A stretch of DNA of 7,771 nt from Ruminococcus sp. UBA3855 (GTDB lineage Bacteria; Bacillota; Clostridia; Oscillospirales; Ruminococcaceae): contig DGHF01000218.1 of the NCBI GenBank assembly GCA_002392545.1, positions 1-7,771 of the forward strand, given 5' to 3'. The position numbers were made by a program, and so were the translations under genes. Under the pieces are notes generated by a model. That model saw only the letters and a program-made list of their open reading frames with translations, did no database searches and was not told the origin of the DNA. Below are positions 1 through 5,185 of this stretch, one piece after another (position 1 is the stretch's first letter; the number at the start of each line of letters is the position of its first letter).

Positions 1-16
1 GCGCAACATCCCCCAT
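1..16 (+). repeat. 3' end of a palindromic repeat unit (left array, truncated by window edge)
   Basis: The first 16 bases, GCGCAACATCCCCCAT, match the 3' arm of the hairpin units at 1116-1590, which end in GCGCAAC[GT]TCCCCCAT. The bases that follow (TATAATTAC) also resemble those after the last unit of the right array (TATAAATCAC). This is therefore the right-hand end of another array in the same orientation, most of which lies outside the window. How many units precede it cannot be seen. Confidence 0.85.
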
Positions 17-40
17 TATAATTACAAAAGGAGCGAAGCA

Positions 41-1108
41 ATGAATAAATCATTCAGGAATATTAGAGAGTTTGGAGCAGTCGGGAACGGTATCACAGAT
101 GATACAATTGCACTGATGAAAGCAGTGCAATGTGGAGAGCCTGTATTTTTTCCTAAGGGAGTCTATATTTTGAAAAAACAGCTTGAAACGGGAAAGATTG
201 TCCGTTGGTTTGGTGCAGGGAAAGACACAGTTATCCAGTTAGTTCCAGAAGCAGGATTTTCACAAAAGGAAGTAGAACTGGACGACGGCAGAACATTGAC
301 AGTTTTCACTTGCAGGATGTTAAACATGATAAAAGGGGAGCTGTTGGAAATTCGAAATATGACGATTGACGGCAACAAACAAGCATTTGATGCAGATGAG
401 CCAAAATGCGGTTTTAGTCAGAAAGACCATACTGTCTGCATAGAAGTTCATGATACCAAGCAGATAATTCTTGATAGTGTCACGGTAAAAAATTCGTTAA
501 TTGAGGGAGTTTATGCATATCATGTAAAGAAAATTCAAGTGACACACAGCAATTTTGAAGAGAACGGATTTCGTCGTGAAGATGCAAGCGGATTACACAT
601 AGATAGCTGTGATTTTGGCGTGTCAGACTGTATCATTACAGATTGCAAATTCACAAAAAATGGTTTCAATGGACTGCTTTTGACAAATGTCAATGGAGCA
701 GTGGCAAGCAAAATTGAGAGTACGGAAAACGGCTTTGACGGAGTAGCATTTTGGGGCGGTTCGAGCAATTGTGTATTGTTTGACGTAATAAGCTGTCGTA
801 ACCGTGGAGGAATCAATTTCCGGCGCAATTTCAGTCCCCGACTGGATAAAGGCGCAGGAAGATATTGTGAAAATAATATCATCATAGGGCTGATAACAAA
901 GGAAAATGATTATGGCATTGTGTGGGGAGGAGCAAAAAACATCACAGTGAATGGTTGGGAGGGGAAAGACCAATTCAATCACACGTTGTTTTATGTCTTG
1001 ACAGAGGAAGACGAACCAATTACCGCAACGATTTCCAATGCAAAACTTTCTCCCATCATTGGCGAAGTCAGCGAGGAATACAATGACACATCAAAATTTA
1101 AAATCTAA
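41..1108 (+). CDS. right-handed beta-helix (pectate-lyase-fold) protein
   Basis: This 355-residue protein opens with the signature of the pectate lyase superfamily domain (IREFGAVGNGITDDT, residues 8-22, then a helix and VFFPKGVYIL near 35-44). That domain is found in glycoside hydrolases, epimerases and phage tail-spike-type proteins. The rest is a run of short beta-rich repeats with Asn, Gly and Val/Ile turns (for example ITDCKFTKNGFNGLLLTNV and KIESTENGFDGVAFWGG), as expected for a parallel beta-helix of roughly 8-10 coils. No signal peptide or membrane segment is visible, so export is not supported and the substrate is unknown. The start has an AGGAG site at 29-33, seven bases before the ATG. 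The gene is alone: a palindromic repeat ends 24 bases before its start and another array starts one base after its TAA. Fold confidence is high; enzymatic function is not established, and a structural or phage-derived role is possible. Confidence 0.85.
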   Translation: MNKSFRNIREFGAVGNGITDDTIALMKAVQCGEPVFFPKGVYILKKQLETGKIVRWFGAGKDTVIQLVPEAGFSQKEVELDDGRTLTVFTCRMLNMIKGELLEIRNMTIDGNKQAFDADEPKCGFSQKDHTVCIEVHDTKQIILDSVTVKNSLIEGVYAYHVKKIQVTHSNFEENGFRREDASGLHIDSCDFGVSDCIITDCKFTKNGFNGLLLTNVNGAVASKIESTENGFDGVAFWGGSSNCVLFDVISCRNRGGINFRRNFSPRLDKGAGRYCENNIIIGLITKENDYGIVWGGAKNITVNGWEGKDQFNHTLFYVLTEEDEPITATISNAKLSPIIGEVSEEYNDTSKFKI

Positions 1109-1115
1109 AGGGGGT

Positions 1116-1198
1116 ATGGGGGAAAGTTGCGCCCTTAGCGTATTCTGCGTTAGTTTTTGGCAGAATGCGCTAAGCCCCCAAAGCGCAACTTCCCCCAT
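1116..1198 (+). repeat. palindromic unit A
   Basis: Outer arms are ATGGGGGAAAGTTGCGC and GCGCAACTTCCCCCAT, pairing fully apart from one extra A on the 5' side. Upper arms are CTTAGCGTATTCTGC and GCAGAATGCGCTAAG, paired throughout with one G-T wobble. The loop is GTTAGTTTTTG. The 3'-side bulge between the stems is CCCCCAAA. The unit begins only eight bases after the stop codon of the beta-helix gene, so it lies in that gene's 3' untranslated region. Confidence 0.9.
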
Positions 1199-1211
1199 TT
1201 TGAATAGGGGT

Positions 1212-1293
1212 ATGGGGGAAGTTGCGCCCTCAGTGCATTTTGCATTAGTTTTTAGCAAAATGTGCTGAGATTTCACAGCGCAACGTCCCCCAT
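1212..1293 (+). repeat. palindromic unit B
   Basis: Outer arms are ATGGGGGAAGTTGCGC and GCGCAACGTCCCCCAT, with one mismatch. Upper arms are CTCAGTGCATTTTGC and GCAAAATGTGCTGAG, fully paired if two G-T wobbles are allowed. The loop is ATTAGTTTTTA and the 3' bulge ATTTCACA. Compared with unit A, the third pair of the upper stem is C-G instead of T-A, and an inner C-G is replaced by T-A, both arms changing together. Confidence 0.9.
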
Positions 1294-1307
1294 TTTAAAT
1301 AGAGGGT

Positions 1308-1397
1308 ATGGGGGAAAACAATGCACTTGACACAAATTCAGGCAAAAATCTTGTTTTTGGCTGAATGTGTCAAGCCTTACTGCATTGTTTCCCCCAT
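1308..1397 (+). repeat. palindromic unit C (divergent sequence, same fold)
   Basis: This 90 bp unit keeps only the ATGGGGG and CCCCCAT ends. Its outer stem is AACAATGCA paired with TGCATTGTT in place of GTTGCGC with GCGCAAC. Its upper stem is CTTGACACAAATTCAG with CTGAATGTGTCAAG, leaving two unpaired A residues. The 3'-side bulge is CCTTAC. The loop contains CAAAAA and TTTTTG, which can pair to extend the hairpin. The fold is kept although nearly all stem bases differ. Confidence 0.9.
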
Positions 1398-1411
1398 TTT
1401 AAATAGGGGGT

Positions 1412-1493
1412 ATGGGGGAAGTTGCGCCCTCAGTGCGATTAGCGTTAGTTTTTTGCAAATCGTGCTGAGATTTCACAGCGCAACGTCCCCCAT
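1412..1493 (+). repeat. palindromic unit D
   Basis: The outer stem is identical to unit B. The upper arms are CTCAGTGCGATTAGC and GCAAATCGTGCTGAG, with one A-A mismatch and two G-T wobbles. The loop is GTTAGTTTTTT and the bulge ATTTCACA. Relative to unit B, a C-G pair is flipped to G-C and both arms are one base shorter. Confidence 0.9.
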
Positions 1494-1507
1494 TTTAAAT
1501 AGGGGGT

Positions 1508-1590
1508 ATGGGGGAAAGTTGCGCCCTCAGTGCGATTAGCGTTAGTTTTTTGCAAATCGTGCTGAGATTTCACAGCGCAACGTCCCCCAT
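1508..1590 (+). repeat. palindromic unit E (near-identical copy of D)
   Basis: The sequence is identical to unit D except for one additional A in the 5' arm (GGGGGAAAG against GGGGGAAG). This points to recent tandem duplication of a 96 bp module. It is the last unit; the next bases, TATAAATCAC, replace the usual TTTAAATAGGGGGT linker and resemble the end of the left array at 17-25. Confidence 0.9.
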
Positions 1591-1781
1591 TATAAATCAC
1601 AAATCAACTCCATTTTGTATAGTAGAAATTGAGATAGAAATATCGGGAAGTTTCGCAACGACCGCAAAATGGAAAAATGAGGAAATCAAAAAGTTTTTTC
1701 AGAATTTTAGGAAAAAACACTTGCATTTTTGAAAAAAGTGTGCTATACTAAAAGTAATATCACCGGAAAGGGGCGGTTTAT
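1591..1781 (+). promoter_or_regulatory. AT-rich spacer with a sigma-A-like promoter (1721-1749)
   Basis: The stretch from 1591 to about 1720 is AT-rich and holds nothing I recognise. At 1721-1726 there is TTGCAT and at 1744-1749 TATACT, separated by exactly 17 bp, a good sigma-A-type promoter. Transcription would start near 1756 and give a leader of about 25 bases. A purine-rich ribosome binding site (AAAGGGG, 1768-1773 region) precedes the ATG at 1782. The small downstream gene therefore has its own promoter and need not be read from the beta-helix gene. Confidence 0.7.
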
Positions 1782-2051
1782 ATGATTAAAGTAACAGTAA
1801 AAGGCGCAGAATTGACAAAAGAGGAAATCAACAACTATATTTTCTACACAAAGAAGCGTTATGGCACAGTATTGCCGGAGAATCTGGAAATGATACTGGA
1901 AGCAGACGGCGACTACATGAAAATCAGCTACAATCCGCCGTTTCATTTCAGTGCATACCGAGGCACGGACTATCTTGTCAATGATGCTGAAAAGCTGAAT
2001 GAATCCAAATTTGCAGAATTGCAGGAAAAAATCCCGAATACGCTGGAGTAA
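1782..2051 (+). CDS. small protein resembling the anaerobic ribonucleotide reductase C-terminal tail
   Basis: This is an 89-residue soluble acidic protein with no signal peptide, membrane segment or cysteine. Residues 1-30 (KVTVKGAELTKEEINNYI) predict a strand followed by a helix. Residues 58-84 (YRGTDYLV, then NESKFAELQEKI) resemble, from memory, small clostridial proteins annotated as anaerobic ribonucleoside-triphosphate reductase and the NrdD tail, whose pattern is R-x-T/C-G-Y-L followed by a helix containing N-x-x-K-x-A-E. Here the residue aligned with the glycyl-radical Gly is Asp (RGTDYL), so a radical role is unlikely. No nrdD or nrdG lies nearby. The gene has its own promoter and ends in a terminator, so it is a single-gene unit. 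The reading frame is convincing; the family assignment is tentative and the function unknown. Confidence 0.75.
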   Translation: MIKVTVKGAELTKEEINNYIFYTKKRYGTVLPENLEMILEADGDYMKISYNPPFHFSAYRGTDYLVNDAEKLNESKFAELQEKIPNTLE

Positions 2052-2056
2052 CCAAA

Positions 2057-2090
2057 AAAAAGGCTGCCGCTCGTGATGCGGTAGCCTTTT
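2057..2090. terminator. bidirectional rho-independent terminator
   Basis: The stem is AAGGCTGCCGC (2060-2070) with GCGGTAGCCTT (2078-2088), 11 bp with one wobble and a 7-base loop. It is flanked by a run of A on the left and TTTT on the right. For the minus strand the stem is followed by eight T residues, so it is the stronger terminator for the Spo0A-like gene arriving from the right. On the plus strand it begins nine bases after the stop codon of the 89-residue gene. It separates two convergent transcripts. Confidence 0.85.
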
Positions 2091-2186
2091 GAAGTTTAAT
2101 GTCAAGCCGAAGTATTCTTGTGATGAATCCAGCGGAAAACAAGTTGTCAGATACAGGATGTCGAAAAATTTCGTAACCAGATAATT

Positions 2187-2963
2187 TCATTTCATTTTCA
2201 GATTGAGGGCGACGCTTTTTCCGGAGCGGTGTTGCAGGCGGAGCTTGTCCGTGACCAGTGCAATGAATTCAGAGTTAGTTGGTTTACCCTTACAGGTATT
2301 GACAGTATAGCCGAAGAAAGCATTCAAAATATCGAGGTCTCCCCTGTCCCAGGCAATTTCGATTGCATGACGAATGGCACGTTCCACACGGGAAGCAGTC
2401 GTGCTGTACTGTTTTGCGACAGTGGGGTACAGCAATTTGGTAACGCTCTCAAGAAGTTCGGGATTTTCCAGAGAAGCAAGAATCGCTGTACGAAGATAAT
2501 AATATCCCTTGATATGAGCAGGAACACCCAGCTGATGAATAATTTCCGTCACAGTAACTTCCATGTCCTGCATATTCAGGGGAGAATTTTCAGCATCGGC
2601 AACAATTTCGGCGATACGTTCCGCCAGTACCGAATTATCGAATGGTCTGAGCATAAAATGTTTTGCCCCAAGCTCCATGATACGTTTTTCCACAAAAGAA
2701 TTATCATATGCAGAAGTCACAATGAAAGCCGGAAATACAGGGCATTCTTCTTTCACACGCTTAATCAGCTCAATAGAGTCCATATGTGGCATTACACTTT
2801 CCACCACTACCACATCCGGTCTCTCTTCCATAATTGCATTCAATAAAACCTGTCCGTCTTTTCGTCTGGTGATGGCATAAAAGCCACGAGAACGAAGCGT
2901 ACTTGCAGTTGAAATTCCGTAATCTGCTGTATCGTCACCAATAAGGATTTTCTTATGGGTCAT
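2187..2963 (-). CDS. spo0A: Spo0A-type response regulator with degenerate receiver
   Basis: A 258-residue homologue of Spo0A, the master transcription factor for sporulation entry and related stationary-phase programmes (about 267 residues in Bacillus). The C-terminal DNA-binding domain (about 135-247) is well conserved, with VPAHIKGYYYLR (147-158), the recognition-helix segment SRVERAIRHAIEIAW (191-205) and KPTNSEFIA (227-235). The N-terminal receiver (about 4-120) keeps the acidic pair D10/D11, the switch Thr83 and the MPHMD loop. However, the phospho-acceptor position reads VVVVESVMP with Glu55 instead of Asp, and the conserved Lys of KPF is Arg106. The linker between domains is shorter than in Bacillus. 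The ATG at 2963 is chosen because AGGAGG (2975-2980) is 11 bases away; an in-frame ATG at 2972 is only two bases away. The gene is single, convergent with the small gene and divergent from argG. It may be the main Spo0A or a paralogue. Confidence 0.93.
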   Translation of the reverse strand: MTHKKILIGDDTADYGISTASTLRSRGFYAITRRKDGQVLLNAIMEERPDVVVVESVMPHMDSIELIKRVKEECPVFPAFIVTSAYDNSFVEKRIMELGAKHFMLRPFDNSVLAERIAEIVADAENSPLNMQDMEVTVTEIIHQLGVPAHIKGYYYLRTAILASLENPELLESVTKLLYPTVAKQYSTTASRVERAIRHAIEIAWDRGDLDILNAFFGYTVNTCKGKPTNSEFIALVTDKLRLQHRSGKSVALNLKMK

Positions 2964-2996
2964 AATATTCATTTCCTCCTTTGCCCTACATGTATT

Positions 2997-3025
2997 ATGT
3001 TAGCATATATTACTTTATAAATCAA
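2997..3025 (-). promoter_or_regulatory. putative promoter of the Spo0A-like gene
   Basis: On the minus strand TTGATT (3025-3020) and TAACAT (3002-2997) are separated by 17 bp. The strong AAAGGAGG ribosome binding site follows at about 2982-2975. No Spo0A box (TGTCGAA) and no sigma-H-like alternative stands out here. The -10 match is moderate. Confidence 0.5.
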
Positions 3026-3155
3026 TAGCGAACCACGTCAGAAAATATTCCTTTTTGTCAGAATCATGAAGTTTTTTTATCCAAACAGCTGAGAAATAAA
3101 GTTTTTTGTTGTCTGTCGTATCCAAAAAAGAAATAATTTCAGCTGGTTTTGTTTC

Positions 3156-3267
3156 TGAATGTTCTGAAATAATATGCATTCCCATTTGAATAAATGAAAA
3201 ATTATACAAAATATGCATTTGAATATGAATATATGAATAAAAATTTAAAAATTTCATCCCATATTCA
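3156..3267 (+). promoter_or_regulatory. cluster of ArgR-like half-sites (candidate ARG boxes) upstream of argG
   Basis: TGAAT occurs at 3156-3160, 3187-3191, 3220-3224, 3226-3230 and 3234-3238, with the inverse ATTCA at 3263-3267; a further TGAAT lies inside the promoter spacer at 3294-3298. The best full box is TGAATAAAAATTTA (3234-3247), one base from the known ArgR operator pattern TGAATWWWWATTCA and close to the Bacillus ARG box. CATTTGAATA is repeated at 3183-3192 and 3216-3225, and AATATGCATT at 3171-3180 and 3210-3219. ArgR (AhrC) would be expected to repress the downstream arginine genes with arginine as co-repressor. Assignment to ArgR is inference from sequence and context. Confidence 0.6.
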
Positions 3268-3278
3268 TACAAAAACCC

Positions 3279-3308
3279 TTGACAACAGCATATTGAATGG
3301 TGTATAAT
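3279..3308 (+). promoter_or_regulatory. consensus sigma-A promoter of argG
   Basis: TTGACA (3279-3284) and TATAAT (3303-3308) both match consensus perfectly, with an 18 bp spacer. Transcription would begin near 3315, giving a leader of about 53 bases before the argG ATG. A TGAAT half-site inside the spacer (3294-3298) is well placed for repressor occlusion. A promoter this strong fits repressor-controlled expression. Confidence 0.88.
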
Positions 3309-3327
3309 AAAAGTGCTTGAAAGAGCG

Positions 3328-3343
3328 CAAGGCAGAAGCCTTG
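3328..3343 (+). other. small hairpin in the argG leader
   Basis: CAAGGC (3328-3333) and GCCTTG (3338-3343) form a 6 bp stem with an AGAA loop, nine bases upstream of the AGGAGG site. It is too small and lacks a T-run, so it is not a terminator. It may stabilise the 5' end of the transcript or be coincidental. Confidence 0.4.
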
Positions 3344-3367
3344 ACAAATCACAGGAGGCTAATTATC

Positions 3368-4606
3368 ATGGCGAAGAAAGAAATTAAAAAAGTAGTATTG
3401 GCATATTCCGGCGGTCTGGATACATCCATTATTATTCCGTGGCTGAAGGAAAACTACAACAATTGCGAAGTAATCGCAGTTTCCGGCAACGTAGGACAGG
3501 GCACAGAACTGGACGGACTGGAAGAAAAGGCACTGAAAACAGGTGCATCCAAGCTTTACATTGAAGACCTGACAGAAGAATTTATCACGGACTATGTATT
3601 CCCGACCGTGCAGGCAGGTGCAATTTATGAAAACCGCTATATGTTGGGCACATCCTTTGCACGTCCGATTATTGCAAAGAGAATTGCAGAAATCGCACTC
3701 AAAGAGGGTGCAGATGCAATCTGTCACGGATGCACCGGCAAGGGAAATGACCAGGTTCGTTTTGAACTGGCAATCAAGGCATTCGCACCGGAAATGGAAA
3801 TCATTGCACCGTGGAGAATCTGGGACATTAAGTCTCGTGACGAAGAAATTGATTATGCAGAAGCGCATGGAATCCCGCTGAAAATCAACCGTGAAACGAA
3901 CTATTCCAAGGACAAGAACATCTGGCATCTGTCTCATGAGGGTTTGGATTTGGAAGACCCTGCAAACGAACCGCAGTATGAAAAGGAAGGCTTTCTGGAA
4001 ATGGGAGTATCTCCCATCCAAGCACCAGACAAGCCCACCTATGTAACCATTCATTTTGAAAAGGGCATCCCGACAGCGATTGACGGCGTAGAGATGAACG
4101 GCACAGGCATTGTCACCACCCTGAATAAGCTGGGCGGAGAAAACGGCATTGGACTGGCTGACCTCGTAGAAAACAGACTGGTAGGCATGAAGTCTCGTGG
4201 CGTATATGAAACCCCTGGCGGAGCGATTCTGTACCACGCACATGAAGTACTGGAAACCATCACCATTGACAAGGAAACCGCAAGAGTAAAGCAGTATCTG
4301 GGAATCAAGTTTGCTGATATTGTATACAATGGTCAGTGGTTCACTCCTCTGCGTGAGGCAATGTCCGCATTTGTAACCGAGACACAGAAGACGGTAACAG
4401 GTGACGTACGTCTGAAGCTGTACAAGGGAAATATCATCAATGCAGGAGTAACATCACCCTACACACTGTATGACCCTGAAGTCGCAACTTTCGACGCTGA
4501 CGAAGTATACAACCAGAAGGACAGCGCAGGTTTCATCAATCTGTTTGGATTGCCGATTAAGGTAAAGGCTCAGCTTGACAAGAAGAGAGCAGAGAAAAAG
4601 GACTAA
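3368..4606 (+). CDS. argG: argininosuccinate synthase
   Basis: ArgG joins citrulline and aspartate with ATP cleavage to AMP and pyrophosphate, giving argininosuccinate, in the cytoplasm; it is the penultimate step of arginine synthesis. The 412-residue length is normal. The N-terminal ATP pyrophosphatase loop is AYSGGLDTS (residues 12-20). Further family motifs are YENRYMLGTSFARP (87-100), GCTGKGNDQVRFE (121-133) and YSKDKNIWHLSHEGLDLEDP in the synthetase domain. The ATG is set by AGGAGG (3353-3358), nine bases upstream, and by the typical start of the mature family; the frame is open back to a TTG at 3317, close to the predicted transcription start, which is not used. It has a consensus promoter with ArgR-like sites. 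It ends in a lysine-rich tail, and the next gene begins five bases after its stop. Its codon use is rich in CTG and GAC compared with argH and argC, suggesting higher expression. Confidence 0.98.
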   Translation: MAKKEIKKVVLAYSGGLDTSIIIPWLKENYNNCEVIAVSGNVGQGTELDGLEEKALKTGASKLYIEDLTEEFITDYVFPTVQAGAIYENRYMLGTSFARPIIAKRIAEIALKEGADAICHGCTGKGNDQVRFELAIKAFAPEMEIIAPWRIWDIKSRDEEIDYAEAHGIPLKINRETNYSKDKNIWHLSHEGLDLEDPANEPQYEKEGFLEMGVSPIQAPDKPTYVTIHFEKGIPTAIDGVEMNGTGIVTTLNKLGGENGIGLADLVENRLVGMKSRGVYETPGGAILYHAHEVLETITIDKETARVKQYLGIKFADIVYNGQWFTPLREAMSAFVTETQKTVTGDVRLKLYKGNIINAGVTSPYTLYDPEVATFDADEVYNQKDSAGFINLFGLPIKVKAQLDKKRAEKKD

Positions 4607-4611
4607 TCAGA

Positions 4612-5103
4612 ATGAGCGAAATAGTGGAAAAAGAAACTGCTGAAACCGCACCTGACGGAACAATTACCATTGAAAACAGGGTAATCAGTCACGAAGATTT
4701 AAGGAGCGTTGTATTTGAGCAGGTTGACCTTGATGGAGCAGTAATCAGCGCAAGCAATCTGTATTGTGTTGCAATAACGGGCTGTAATTTGAACCAGACC
4801 CGAATTGAAGAGAGCGGTATGGAAGATGCACAATTCCGCAACATGGGGATGAAAAATGCCTCATTTCAGGCGGTGGATTTGCATGGAAGCTCCTTTGCAG
4901 ATGCAGATTTGACAGGCTCACAGGTAAAACATCTGGACATGAGCAGTTCAAAATTTGAGCATGTCAATTTGAATGAATCGACCTATGAAAGTGTAGCTTT
5001 TGTGGGAGCGAAATTCAATGATTGTGTCTGGGACGATGCAGAAATCAATGGAATTCCTGTCCGTGACCTGTTAGCAGCGTACATGGAAGTACAGAATAAC
5101 TAA
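4612..5103 (+). CDS. pentapeptide-repeat protein
   Basis: This 163-residue protein has a hydrophobic or aromatic residue at every fifth position without a break from Phe35 to Ile145 (F35, L40, I45, L50 ... F130, F135, W140, I145). That is about 22 pentapeptides, or 5.5 coils of a right-handed quadrilateral beta-helix. Residues 1-30 are an acidic, non-repeat start, and 146-163 (IPVRDLLAAYMEVQ) form a probable capping helix. No signal peptide is present. Known pentapeptide proteins include DNA-gyrase-protecting DNA mimics and many of unknown function; nothing here identifies a target. The gene starts five bases after argG, with AAGGA (4598-4602) inside the end of argG as ribosome binding site, so it is co-transcribed and probably translationally coupled. 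A link to arginine metabolism is suggested only by position. Confidence 0.92.
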   Translation: MSEIVEKETAETAPDGTITIENRVISHEDLRSVVFEQVDLDGAVISASNLYCVAITGCNLNQTRIEESGMEDAQFRNMGMKNASFQAVDLHGSSFADADLTGSQVKHLDMSSSKFEHVNLNESTYESVAFVGAKFNDCVWDDAEINGIPVRDLLAAYMEVQNN

Positions 5104-5113
5104 AAATAATGAA

Positions 5114-5158
5114 GATAGCACGGAGATTTTGCAAAAACAGCAAATCTCCGGTGCTGTC
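5114..5158 (+). terminator. long intergenic hairpin before argH (possible weak terminator or attenuator)
   Basis: The arms GATAGCACGGAGATTTTGC (5114-5132) and GCAAATCTCCGGTGCTGTC (5140-5158) pair over about 18 bp with one wobble and one bulged base on each arm, around a loop of AAAAACA. It is followed by GTTTATTG, a poor T-run, then 27 bases to the argH start. No promoter fits between the hairpin and argH, so argH transcripts from the argG promoter must pass through it. Partial termination, a processing site or protection of the argG mRNA 3' end are all possible. Confidence 0.6.
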
Positions 5159-5185
5159 GTTTATTGAACCGGAGGAAGAAATACT

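Larger units (their letters stand above)
1109..1590 (+). repeat. tandem array of five long imperfect palindromes
   Basis: Five hairpin-forming units start at 1116, 1212, 1308, 1412 and 1508 (steps of 96, 96, 104 and 96 bp). They are joined by 13-14 bp linkers of the form TTTAAATAGGGGGT. Each unit begins ATGGGGG and ends CCCCCAT. The common fold is an outer stem of about 16 bp, a 6-8 nt bulge on the 3' side only, an upper stem of about 14 bp and a T-rich loop (TTAGTTTTT in four of five units). Units fall into three sequence types (first; second, fourth and fifth; third) whose arms change together. The linker also allows CCCCC of one unit to pair with GGGGG of the next, so an alternative fold exists. 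Open reading frames run through the array because 96 is a multiple of three; they look spurious. The family is not one I can name. Confidence 0.93.

Noticed and set aside
17..22. TATAAT as -10 box for the beta-helix gene
   Set aside because: Transcription would begin at about position 29-30, on top of the ribosome binding site; the -35 region would lie outside the window, so it cannot be judged.
1116..1198. Unit A as an ordinary rho-independent terminator of the beta-helix gene
   Set aside because: The stem is followed by TTTGAATAGGGG, not a T-run, and the same structure repeats five times; it may affect the transcript but is not a typical terminator.
1109..1590. CRISPR array
   Set aside because: The period (96 bp) and the long internal palindromes do not fit CRISPR repeats; the linkers are only 13-14 bp and nearly identical, so there are no unique spacers, and no cas gene is present.
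1109..1590. Integron attC sites flanking a cassette
   Set aside because: The outer arms GTTGCGC and GCGCAAC do not satisfy the GTTRRRY and RYYYAAC core patterns, the sites are in tandem clusters rather than one per gene, and no integrase is visible.
1038..1732. Open reading frames of 61-76 codons running through the repeat array on both strands
   Set aside because: They translate the palindromes, remain open mainly because 96 is divisible by three, lack proper ribosome binding sites and resemble repeat-derived spurious proteins.
2159..2165. Spo0A box TGTCGAA
   Set aside because: It lies downstream of the Spo0A-like gene, not at a promoter, and one chance match of a 7-mer on either strand is expected in a window this long.
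2229..2846. 205-codon plus-strand frame opposite the Spo0A-like gene
   Set aside because: It is a shadow of the conserved minus-strand gene, rich in His and Asn, without a ribosome binding site.
3015..3347. 110-codon minus-strand reading frame between the Spo0A-like gene and argG
   Set aside because: It overlaps the argG promoter and the ArgR-like sites, is AT-rich with low-complexity content and has no ribosome binding site.
3317..3367. TTG at 3317 as an upstream start for argG
   Set aside because: It lies within a few bases of the predicted transcription start and lacks a ribosome binding site, while the ATG at 3368 has a perfect AGGAGG and gives the normal family N-terminus.
3359..4243. 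294-codon reading frame antisense to argG
   Set aside because: It is the mirror frame of a well-conserved enzyme gene; its Cys- and Phe-rich translation has no recognisable domain.
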